Assembly (NCBI GenBank): GCA_046263055.1
Contig: JBHELO010000154.1
Location: 1 to 28,393, forward strand
DNA length: 28,393 bases
Direction of reading: 5' to 3'
Source: DATAQC01 sp046263055
GTDB lineage: Bacteria > Actinomycetota > Acidimicrobiia > Acidimicrobiales > AC-14
Of this stretch, positions 21,600 through 28,159 are shown one piece after another. The position numbers and the translations under genes are program-made. Position 1 is the first letter of the stretch; every line of letters starts with the position of its first letter. A model generated the notes under the pieces. The model made no database searches and was not told the origin of the DNA. It saw only the letters and a list, made by a program, of their open reading frames with translations.

Positions 21600-22640
21600 A
21601 TGGCTTCCCAGTCCCGACGCCTCACCCAGTTCAGCCACGGCGCCGGCTGAGCGTGCAAGCTCGCCCCCGGCGAGCTGACGCAGGTCCTGCGTCGACTGCA
21701 CCCTCCCGGCCACCCCGACCTCCTCGTGGGGATCGACACCGGCGACGACGCCGCCGTGTGGCGGCTCGACGCCGACCGGGCGCTGGTGGCCACCGCCGAC
21801 TTCATCACCCCCATCGTCGACGACCCCCGGGCCTGGGGACGCATCGCGGCGGCCAACTCGGCCAGTGACGTGTACGCCATGGGCGGCCGCCCGCTGTTCG
21901 CGCTGAACCTGGTGGGATGGAACAGCGAGGAGCTGTCCGACGACGTCCTTGTGGCGGTGCTCGAAGGGGCAGCGGAGACGGCGGCCGAGGGCGGCTGGGC
22001 GACGGTGGGCGGCCACACGGTGGAGGATCCCGAGCCCAAGTTCGGCTTGGCCGTCATCGGCGAGGTCCGCCCCGACCGCTTGCTCACCAACGCCGGGCTG
22101 CGGCCGGGGGACGCCCTGGTGCTCACCAAGGGGCTCGGCGTGGGCATCGTGGCCACCGCCCTGAAGGCAGGGGTGGCGCCGCAGCCGGCGGTGGAGGCGG
22201 CGGTGGCGTCCATGACCCGCCTCAACCGGGAGGCGGCGGCCACCGCCCTGGCCGCCGGTGCCACCGGCGCCACCGATGTCACCGGCTTCGGGTTCCTCGG
22301 CCACCTCCGCACGATGGCCGCCGCCTCGGGGGTGGACGTGGAGGTGGAGGCCGGCGCCGTGCCCGTCCTCCCCGGCGTGCGAGAGCTGGCCGCCCAGGGG
22401 CTGGTCCCCGGCGGCACCCGCCGGAACCTGGCCTGGGCCGCCGAGGTGCTCGACGCCGGCGACGTCGGCGAGGCCGAGGTGACCCTCCTGGCCGACGCCC
22501 AGACCTCGGGCGGGCTCCTGTTCGGCGCCGGGCCGGGCCCCGCGGCCGATGCCGTGGCATCCCTGGCCGCGTCGGGCCACGCCGCCGCGGTGGTCGGCCG
22601 GGTGACCTCGGGAACAGGGAGGATCACCCTCCGCCGTTGA
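21600..22640 (+). CDS. selD: Selenide, water dikinase (selenophosphate synthetase), selenocysteine-containing
   Basis: From ATG 21600 the frame reads MASQSRRLTQFSHGAG, then TGA (21648-21650), then ACKLAPGELTQVL, and stays open to 22640. With TGA read as selenocysteine the product has 346 residues, close to E. coli SelD (347). Sec falls at position 17, the catalytic Cys/Sec of the family, next to Lys20. Downstream motifs are intact: GIDTGDDAAVWRL, VATADFITPIVDDP, NSASDVYAMGGRPLFALNL, GGHTVEDPEPKFGLAV, GATDVTGFGFLGHL and LADAQTSGGLL. SelD makes selenophosphate from selenide and ATP for Sec-tRNA synthesis. A conventional caller would start at GTG 21726 and lose the active site. It implies SelA, SelB and tRNA-Sec elsewhere in the genome. 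Confidence 0.93.
21658..21693 (+). promoter_or_regulatory. Candidate bacterial SECIS element (two stacked hairpins) in selD
   Basis: Hairpin 1 starts 7 nt after the UGA: AGCTCGCC (21658-21665) pairs with GGCGAGCT (21669-21676) around a CCC loop. Hairpin 2 follows with no gap: GACGCAG (21677-21683) pairs with CTGCGTC (21687-21693) around GTC. The top of hairpin 2 reads GCAGGTCCTGC, nearly the GCAGGTCTGC top of the E. coli fdhF SECIS. Its GG lies 33-34 nt after the UGA, within the range reported for bacterial SECIS elements. Both hairpins lie inside the coding region, as expected in bacteria. Confidence 0.7.
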
Positions 22641-22699
22641 GCCTTCCCGGGGTCAACCGCCGCCCCGCCCCGCGCTGAGCGCCCTGCCCTCGCTGTTAA

Positions 22700-22726
22700 T
22701 GGACTTCGTGGTTGGTGGACTTCGTG
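22700..22726 (+). repeat. Two-copy 11-bp direct repeat in the selD-efeO convergent gap
   Basis: TGGACTTCGTG occurs at 22700-22710 and 22716-22726 (16-bp period). It lies in the 158-bp gap between the convergent selD and cupredoxin genes. Function is unknown. Confidence 0.45.
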
Positions 22727-22798
22727 TCGGTGGCCTTGCGCTGCCTTGCGGAGGGCGGCGGGCCCGGGTGGGACGTGGAAGGCCCGACCCGGCCGCGC

Positions 22799-23170
22799 TC
22801 AGGTGACGGTCAGTGGCTGGCGGATGCCGGTGCCGGTCTGGCCGGGCTTGCAGGCCACCGTGTAGGTGCCGGCCCTGAGGCTGACAGTGAACCGGGCGCT
22901 GGTCCCGGGGCCGATGTTCTCCCTCTCGGCCATGACCTTGTCGCCGTCGGCGTACACGTACACCTCGGTCACCTGGTTGCCGTTGTTCTGCACCGAGAAT
23001 GCGTGCCGGCCGGCGGGAAGGCTGGCCGTTCCCACCTGGCAGGCGGTGTCAGTGGCGGTGACGGCCACCGTGGGGCCCGAGGCGGTGGAAGACGAGCAGG
23101 CTCCCAGCGCCATGGCGCCGGCCAGGGCCACGGCGACGACGGGAGCGGAGCCGGCGGGCGCCCGGCTCAC
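22799..23170 (-). CDS. EfeO-type cupredoxin lipoprotein (iron uptake)
   Basis: The 123-residue protein starts at GTG 23170. A hydrophobic signal ends in a lipobox-like LGAC with Cys25, so it is likely a lipoprotein on the outer face of the membrane. The rest is one cupredoxin domain as in the N-terminal part of EfeO: VTATDTACQVGTASLPAGRH, AERENIGPGTSARFTVSL and GTYTVACKPG. The C-terminal peptidase-M75 (imelysin) domain of full-length EfeO is absent. It begins 7 nt after the FTR1 gene's stop, so the two are co-transcribed, and it probably presents iron or copper to the permease. No EfeB peroxidase is present. Confidence 0.82.
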   Translation of the reverse strand: MSRAPAGSAPVVAVALAGAMALGACSSSTASGPTVAVTATDTACQVGTASLPAGRHAFSVQNNGNQVTEVYVYADGDKVMAERENIGPGTSARFTVSLRAGTYTVACKPGQTGTGIRQPLTVT

Positions 23171-23177
23171 CGCCGGC

Positions 23178-24107
23178 TCACCGGCCCTGGCCGCCGGGAC
23201 GCCCGGCGACGGCCGGTGCGGCTGTGCCCGAAGGTGACGGGGCGAAGCCGTCGGCGGGTGCCGCTGTGCTCGACGCCACGGGGGCTGTGGCCGTGGGGAG
23301 GGGCCTGCGGGGCTGGCGGAGGAACAGGGCCAGCACGGGAACTAGGTACAGGATCCACGCCCCCAGCTCCAGGCGGGTGGGCGCCGCGCTGATGCTGAAC
23401 AGGCCCTTGAAGAGCGAGCCGTACCAGCTCGACGGGGGCAGCACGCCGGTGGCGTCCACCACCACGTGGCCGAGGCCGCCGAAGGCCAGGTACCCGGCCT
23501 CCTGGAGGTCGTGGAAGCCGTAGGCCAGCACGCCGGCCGCCACCACCACCAGGCCGGCGCCCGTGTAGCGGAAGAAGCGGGCCAGGTTGATGCGGACCGA
23601 CCGCCGGTAGACGAGGTAGCCGAGCACGAAGGCGGTGCCCAGGCCCAGCAGGGCGCCGGCCACCGGCGTCACGGTGTTGCCGGTGGACTGCACTGCCGTC
23701 CAGATGAACAGGGCCGTCTCCAGGCCCTCCCGCCCGACGGCCACGAAGGCGGTGAGGGTCAGGGCGCCGGCCCCCATGGCCAGGGCGAGGTCGAGGCGGT
23801 CCTGCAGCTCACCCTTGAGGGACGCCGCGGTGCGGCGCATCCAGAAGATCATCCAAGTCACGAAGCCGACGGCCAGGATGGACATACCGCCGCCGAACGC
23901 CTCCTGGGCCCGGAACGACAGCTCGTGGGACGTGAAGGTCAGCAGCGCCCCGGCGGCCAGGCTGAGGGCGGCGGCGGCGGCCACGCCGAGCCAGATGGAG
24001 CGCAGGGCGGCCCGCCGCCCGGTGCGAACCAGATAGGCCACCAGGATGCTGACCACGAGCGCCGCCTCCAGGCCCTCCCGCAGTCCGATGAGGAAGTTGG
24101 CGAGCAC
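23178..24107 (-). CDS. efeU: EfeU/FTR1-family iron permease
   Basis: The 309-residue membrane protein starts at GTG 24107, preceded by GGAGG with 8-nt spacing. It has two REGLE iron-binding motifs, at residues 10-14 (LREGLEAAL) and 126-130 (GREGLETAL), as in all FTR1/EfeU permeases, and about seven membrane helices. The C-terminal tail (about 270-309) is Pro/Ala/Ser-rich and probably disordered. It transports iron across the cytoplasmic membrane, coupled in classical systems to EfeO and the EfeB peroxidase. Here only an EfeO-like cupredoxin follows. Confidence 0.9.
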   Translation of the reverse strand: MLANFLIGLREGLEAALVVSILVAYLVRTGRRAALRSIWLGVAAAAALSLAAGALLTFTSHELSFRAQEAFGGGMSILAVGFVTWMIFWMRRTAASLKGELQDRLDLALAMGAGALTLTAFVAVGREGLETALFIWTAVQSTGNTVTPVAGALLGLGTAFVLGYLVYRRSVRINLARFFRYTGAGLVVVAAGVLAYGFHDLQEAGYLAFGGLGHVVVDATGVLPPSSWYGSLFKGLFSISAAPTRLELGAWILYLVPVLALFLRQPRRPLPTATAPVASSTAAPADGFAPSPSGTAAPAVAGRPGGQGR

Positions 24108-24231
24108 GAGGCGATCCTCCGGATCGGCTGGTGCGGGGCCCGCAGCGGGAGAGCGGCCGACGGTGCCGGCCGTGTCCCCGTCTCAGGCGCCCGGTTTAGG
24201 CGTCCCTTACACGAAGCGTCTGGCACAGCTA

Positions 24232-24260
24232 AGTGTACTGCGCACTGATCGGGGCGACAA
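24232..24260 (-). promoter_or_regulatory. Promoter of efeU: TTGTCG-N17-TACACT
   Basis: On the minus strand TTGTCG (24260-24255) and TACACT (24237-24232) are exactly 17 bp apart. The predicted transcription start is near 24225, giving a leader of about 118 nt before GTG 24107. No convincing DtxR/IdeR box was found. Confidence 0.5.
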
Positions 24261-25103
24261 CTATGAATGTCCCAGGGATTCGGCGCCGGCATGGGCGGCG
24301 GCGCCGGTGGCCACGTCGGGGACGTCGGAGGCGGGCGCAGCGACGGCGTCCACGAGCCGGGCCCGGGCACCGGCGCCGGCGGTGGTGGCGGCCACGAAGC
24401 CACCGAACAGCAGGGCGATGCCGACCAGGAGGGTGACCGCGAAGGCCTCCATGGCATCCAGTACCGAGTTGAAGAGCCCGCCGGCACCCAGCACCAGGGT
24501 GCCGGCGGCGATGAGCACGTTGGCGCCGGCCAGGCGGGCGGCGGCCGGAGCGGACCCCCGGCCCCCGGCCGTGCGGCGGGCCCGCCAGAAGCGCCACGCG
24601 CTCCACACCGCCCCGCCCAGGACCACCGTGGCGCCCACCCCCGACGCCACCGCCGCCAGCACCCGGGGCAGGACTCCGAAGACCTCGGACCCCTGGGGCA
24701 GGCGGTGGGCGGGCACCGGTCGCCGGAGGGGCGCCACCAGCACGACCCCGGCGGCGAAGGCGCTCAACAGGCCCACCACCGCGGCCCACACTTCGCCCCG
24801 GCGCGGGCCCCCGAGGAGGTAGACGGTCCCGAGGGCCAGGAACGGCACGTCCACCACAGCTCCGAACAGGTAGAAGAGGCGGAAGGTGAAGCCGGTCCAC
24901 CCGCTGGCCGCCCCGTACCAGAGGGCCATGGCCCCCACGCAGAACATGAGGAGGGAGATCGACCACGCCAGCTCATGGCGGCGGCCCTTGGCCAGCCACC
25001 GTTCGAAGGTGCACATGGCGAAGGCGAGGGCCACCAGGGCGGCCGCCGCAGCCAGCGCCGACTGCGTGGTCATGGGCCCGAGCCTAGGAGCCTGCTGATC
25101 CAT
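24261..25103 (-). CDS. Multi-pass integral membrane protein of unknown function
   Basis: The 280-residue protein starts at ATG 25103; ATG 25073 (270 residues) is an equally good start. It has about seven hydrophobic segments, including LAAAAALVALAFAMCTFERW, LAWSISLLMFCVGAMALWYG, AVVDVPFLALGTVYLL and LLVGIALLFGGFVAATT. A charged stretch (FWRARRTAGGRGSA) separates the last helices from the rest, and the C-terminus is a polar tail. No catalytic motif or known family was recognised. It precedes the iron permease on the same strand but is 153 bp away and efeU has its own promoter, so shared function is not established. Confidence 0.7.
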   Translation of the reverse strand: MDQQAPRLGPMTTQSALAAAAALVALAFAMCTFERWLAKGRRHELAWSISLLMFCVGAMALWYGAASGWTGFTFRLFYLFGAVVDVPFLALGTVYLLGGPRRGEVWAAVVGLLSAFAAGVVLVAPLRRPVPAHRLPQGSEVFGVLPRVLAAVASGVGATVVLGGAVWSAWRFWRARRTAGGRGSAPAAARLAGANVLIAAGTLVLGAGGLFNSVLDAMEAFAVTLLVGIALLFGGFVAATTAGAGARARLVDAVAAPASDVPDVATGAAAHAGAESLGHS

Positions 25104-25167
25104 GGGTCGGCCGGGTGGCGGCCGAACGTTGACCGTCGCTCCGGGCTCCGCTCACAGCCCTGTTCGA

Positions 25168-25218
25168 CCGATCGATCGGCACCTTGGAAGGTGCCCCCCT
25201 CTCCAGCCGGTCGACCGG
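25168..25218. promoter_or_regulatory. Cluster of three perfect palindromes in the divergent region upstream of rex
   Basis: CCGATCGATCGG (25168-25179) shares two bases with GGCACCTTGGAAGGTGCC (25178-25195), and CCGGTCGACCGG (25207-25218) follows. The cluster lies 65-95 nt upstream of the minus-strand membrane-protein gene and 145-195 nt upstream of rex. Such a set may be a regulatory site or RNA hairpins in the minus-strand leader. No known factor is assigned. Confidence 0.5.
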
Positions 25219-25324
25219 AGACGAGCGAGGCCAACGCCAAGGCCCATGGTCGGCCGCCGCCCATCCGACCCCTGGGCCCGCCGGGGCCCGGGGGCGCCGC
25301 CGGCCTCCCGCCTGGCGGTACCGC

Positions 25325-25342
25325 TTGTGAAGGAACGCACGA
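25325..25342 (+). promoter_or_regulatory. Candidate Rex operator overlapping the rex promoter
   Basis: TTGTGA-AGGAAC-GCACGA matches the Rex consensus TTGTGA-N6-TCACAA with a perfect left half and 4 of 6 in the right half. It overlaps the presumed -35 (TTGTGA) of rex, as expected for autorepression released by NADH. Confidence 0.55.
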
Positions 25343-25349
25343 GGGGGCG

Positions 25350-25355
25350 TACACT
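25350..25355 (+). promoter_or_regulatory. Putative -10 box (TACACT) of rex, leaderless type
   Basis: TACACT lies 19 bp after TTGTGA and ends 7 nt before ATG 25363. The transcript would start at or next to the start codon. Confidence 0.45.
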
Positions 25356-25362
25356 GGCCGCG

Positions 25363-26250
25363 ATGTCCGATCGCACCCCTGACCCGGGGCGGTTCCCGGG
25401 TCGGCCTCCCGCCCCCGGCCGCTCGGGGTCGGTGGCCGGGGCGGTCGAGCCGGACGGGGCGTGGCCGGCGATGGGTAACGGGCGGGGGAGCACCGGCCCC
25501 GAGCGCCCGCCCAACGGCCAGGGCCCGGTCGTCCCCGCCGGGAGCCGCGCCGGCCGGCGGATCCCCGAGGCCACCGTCGCCCGGCTACCCGTCTACCTGC
25601 GGGCCCTGGTGGAGCTGGCCGACTCCCGCACCGTCACCATCTCCTCCGAGCGGCTGGCCGAGATGGGCGGCGTCAACGCCGCCAAGGTGCGCAAGGACCT
25701 CTCCTACCTCGGGTCCTACGGCACCCGGGGAGTGGGCTACGAGGTGGAGTACCTGCTGGTGCAGATCTCACGCATCCTCGGCCTCACCCAGGACTGGCCG
25801 GTCGTGATCGTGGGCATCGGCAACCTGGGGCACGCCCTGGCCAACTACCGGGGATTCGCGGCCCGGGGGTTCCGCATCGCCGCCCTGGTGGACGCCGACC
25901 CCACCAAGGTGGGCGAACTGGTCGGCTCCCTGGTCGTCCGCTCCATCGACGAGCTGCCCCGCATCGCGGTAGACGAGGGCGTCGCCATCGGCATCATCGC
26001 CACGCCGGCGGCGGTGGCCCAGGACGTGGCCGACCGCCTGGTGTCGGCCGGGGTGTCCTCAATCCTCAACTTCGCCCCTGCCATAGTGACCGTGCGCCGG
26101 GGCGTCTCGGTCCGCAAGGTGGACCTCTCCATCGAGTTGCAGATCCTGTCCTTCTACCAGCAGCGCCGGGCCGCCGACCTGCGGGCCCCCGACGGCGACG
26201 GTATGGGCCTGGCCGTGGCGGGGGACGCCTCCGGCGTGGGTATCTCGTGA
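25363..26250 (+). CDS. rex: Redox-sensing transcriptional repressor Rex
   Basis: The 295-residue protein starts at ATG 25363, chosen because a -10 box and a Rex operator sit directly upstream; ATG 25471 is an alternative. Residues 1-65 are a Pro/Gly-rich extension not typical of the family. The winged-helix DNA-binding domain follows (about 66-130): IPEATVARLPVYLRAL, ISSERLAEMGGVNAAKVRKD and LSYLGSYGTRGVGYEV. The NAD(H)-binding Rossmann domain has VVIVGIGNLGHALANYRGF (147-165) and ALVDADPTKVG. The C-terminal domain-swap helix carries SIELQILSFYQQR. Rex senses the NADH/NAD+ ratio and represses respiration genes when NADH is low. The stop overlaps the next gene's GTG (GTGA), linking it to tetrapyrrole synthesis. 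Confidence 0.95.
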   Translation: MSDRTPDPGRFPGRPPAPGRSGSVAGAVEPDGAWPAMGNGRGSTGPERPPNGQGPVVPAGSRAGRRIPEATVARLPVYLRALVELADSRTVTISSERLAEMGGVNAAKVRKDLSYLGSYGTRGVGYEVEYLLVQISRILGLTQDWPVVIVGIGNLGHALANYRGFAARGFRIAALVDADPTKVGELVGSLVVRSIDELPRIAVDEGVAIGIIATPAAVAQDVADRLVSAGVSSILNFAPAIVTVRRGVSVRKVDLSIELQILSFYQQRRAADLRAPDGDGMGLAVAGDASGVGIS

Positions 26251-26882
26251 CCTCTCTGGACGCTCTCTATCCCGTGAACCTGGTGCTGACCGACCGGCCG
26301 TGCCTCGTGGTGGGCGGGGGAACGGTGGCCGCCCGCAAGGTGGAGGGACTGCTGGCCGCCGACGCCCGGGTGCGGGTGGTGGCCCCAGAGGTGGGCGACG
26401 AGATCCGGAGCCGGCCCCAGGTGACGGTGGACCAGCGGCCCTACCGCCGCGGCGACGCCGACGGTCAGCGCCTCGTCATCTCCGCCACCGACTCGCCGGA
26501 GGTCAACGCCGCCGTCTACGCCGACTGCGAGGCCGCCGGTGTGTGGGTGTGCGGAGCCGACGACCCCGACCACTGCTCGTTCACCCTTCCCTCGGTCGTG
26601 CGGCGGGGAACGCTGGTGCTCACAGTGTCCACCGGCGGCCGCAGCCCGGCGGTGGCCCGGTGGCTGCGGGAGCGCCTGGAGGCTGAGATCGGCCCCGAGT
26701 ACGAAGCCCTGCTCGACCTGGTGGCCAACCACCGGGCGACCGTGAAGGCCGGCGGCGAGAGCCCGGCCGCCCTCGACTGGCGAAGGGCGCTCGACTCCGA
26801 CATGCTCGCCCTCATCCGCACCGGTGACCTGGACTCGGCCAGAAAGCGCTTGGAGACATGTCTGTCGTCGTCTTCGGACTGA
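26247..26882 (+). CDS. Precorrin-2 dehydrogenase / sirohydrochlorin ferrochelatase family (CysG N-terminal type)
   Basis: The 211-residue protein starts at GTG 26247, overlapping the rex TGA. The NAD-binding motif VVGGGTVAARKVEGLL is at 21-36. VISATDSPEVNAAVYADCEA and VCGADDPDHCSFTLPSVVRR match the siroheme synthase N-terminal domain, and TLVLTVSTGGRSPAVARWLR follows. It oxidises precorrin-2 to sirohydrochlorin; iron insertion into siroheme is possible in bifunctional members. The methyltransferase half of full CysG is absent. The 3' end overlaps hemA by 25 nt, so translation is coupled. Confidence 0.9.
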   Translation: MTSLDALYPVNLVLTDRPCLVVGGGTVAARKVEGLLAADARVRVVAPEVGDEIRSRPQVTVDQRPYRRGDADGQRLVISATDSPEVNAAVYADCEAAGVWVCGADDPDHCSFTLPSVVRRGTLVLTVSTGGRSPAVARWLRERLEAEIGPEYEALLDLVANHRATVKAGGESPAALDWRRALDSDMLALIRTGDLDSARKRLETCLSSSSD

Positions 26883-28135
26883 GCCACCGCACCGTCCCCC
26901 TCGACCTGCTCGAGCGGATGGCGATCGGGGAGGCGCGCCTGCCCAAGGCGCTGGCCGACCTGGTAGGCCGGGAGTTCGTGAGCGAGGCGGTGCTGGTGTC
27001 CACCTGCCACCGCGTCGAGGCCTACGTGGTGGCCGAGAAGTTCCACGGGGCGGCCTCCGACGTGCGCAACTTCCTGGCCGAGCAGGCGTTCGTGGCCCCG
27101 GAGGAGTTCACCGACCACCTCTACACCTACACCGACGAAGGCGCCGCCGAGCACCTGTTCGCCCTGGCCGCCGGCCTCGACTCCGTCGTCGTGGGCGAGA
27201 GCCAGATCCTCGGCCAGGTGCGCGACGCCTGGGAGCGGGCGGTGGCCGAGGGGACGGCCGGGCCCCGCCTGTCGGCCCTCTTCCGCCACGCCCTGGAGGC
27301 GGGCAAGCGAGCCCGGGCGGAGACGGCGATCGGGCGGGGGATCGTGTCCCTGGCCCACGCCGCGGTGGCCCTGGCCGGCCAGCGCCTGGGCCCCCTGGCC
27401 GACCGCCGGGTGGTGGTGCTGGGCGCCGGCGAGATGGGCGAGGGCATGGTCTCGGCGCTGACCAGGACGGCTGGCGGCGGGGCATCCGAGGCCGGCGACC
27501 TGGCGGTGGTGAACCGGACCCGGGAACGGGCGGCGGCGCTGGCCGAGCGGGTCGGGGGCCGGGCCGTGGCCCTGGAGGACCTGCCCGAGGTGCTGGCCCG
27601 TGCCGACCTCCTCCTGTCGTCCGCCGGCGGCCCCGGCGTGGTGGTGCACGAGGCCGACCTGGCCGCCGCCCGCTCGGCCACGCCCGACCGGCCGCTCCTG
27701 ATCGTGGACCTGGGCATGCCCCGCAACGTGGATCCCGCGGTGGCCGGGCTGCCCGGCGTCACCCTGGTGGACCTGGCCGACATGCGGGCCGCCGCCGGCG
27801 CCAGCCTGGACACCCGGCGCAAGGAGGTGGGCCGGGTCGAGGCCCTGGTGGACGAGGAGGTGGCCGCCTACCTCTCCGACGTGGCGGCTCGCGCGGTGGC
27901 CCCCACCGTCACCGCCCTGCGCTCCCAGGCCGAGGCCGTGCGCCGGCGGGAGCTGGAGCGCCACCGGAGCCGCCTGGCCGGGCTCGACCCCCGCCAGCAG
28001 GAGGCGGTGGAGTCCCTGACCCGGGCCATCGTCGCCAAGCTGCTCCACGAGCCCACCGTGCGCCTGAAGGACGCCGCCGGCTCACCCAAGGGCGAGCGCC
28101 TGTCGCGCGCCCTGCAAGACTTGTTCGATCTCTAG
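26858..28135 (+). CDS. hemA: Glutamyl-tRNA reductase
   Basis: The 425-residue protein starts at ATG 26858. The N-terminal catalytic domain has VFGLSHRTVPLDLLER and the nucleophile Cys50 in VSTCHRVEAY; the usual motif is STCNR, so Asn is replaced by His here. VVGESQILGQVRDAW (111-125) follows. The NADPH-binding domain has VVVLGAGEMGEGM and VVNRTRERAAALAERVGG, and the C-terminal dimerisation domain ends LSRALQDLFDL. It reduces glutamyl-tRNA-Glu to glutamate-1-semialdehyde, the first step of C5-pathway tetrapyrrole synthesis. It is co-transcribed with the precorrin-2 dehydrogenase and hemC. Confidence 0.95.
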   Translation: MSVVVFGLSHRTVPLDLLERMAIGEARLPKALADLVGREFVSEAVLVSTCHRVEAYVVAEKFHGAASDVRNFLAEQAFVAPEEFTDHLYTYTDEGAAEHLFALAAGLDSVVVGESQILGQVRDAWERAVAEGTAGPRLSALFRHALEAGKRARAETAIGRGIVSLAHAAVALAGQRLGPLADRRVVVLGAGEMGEGMVSALTRTAGGGASEAGDLAVVNRTRERAAALAERVGGRAVALEDLPEVLARADLLLSSAGGPGVVVHEADLAAARSATPDRPLLIVDLGMPRNVDPAVAGLPGVTLVDLADMRAAAGASLDTRRKEVGRVEALVDEEVAAYLSDVAARAVAPTVTALRSQAEAVRRRELERHRSRLAGLDPRQQEAVESLTRAIVAKLLHEPTVRLKDAAGSPKGERLSRALQDLFDL

Positions 28136-28159
28136 TCGGACTAGCTCCCGGTCAGACCC

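Noticed and set aside
24190..24225. DtxR/IdeR iron box upstream of efeU
   Set aside because: TAAGG and CCTAA half-sites are visible on the minus strand but only 4 bp apart, not the ~9 bp of a real site.
25161..25180. GTTCGA motif resembling a tRNA T-loop
   Set aside because: Flanking bases do not form a T-stem or the rest of a cloverleaf; the sequence belongs to the palindrome cluster.
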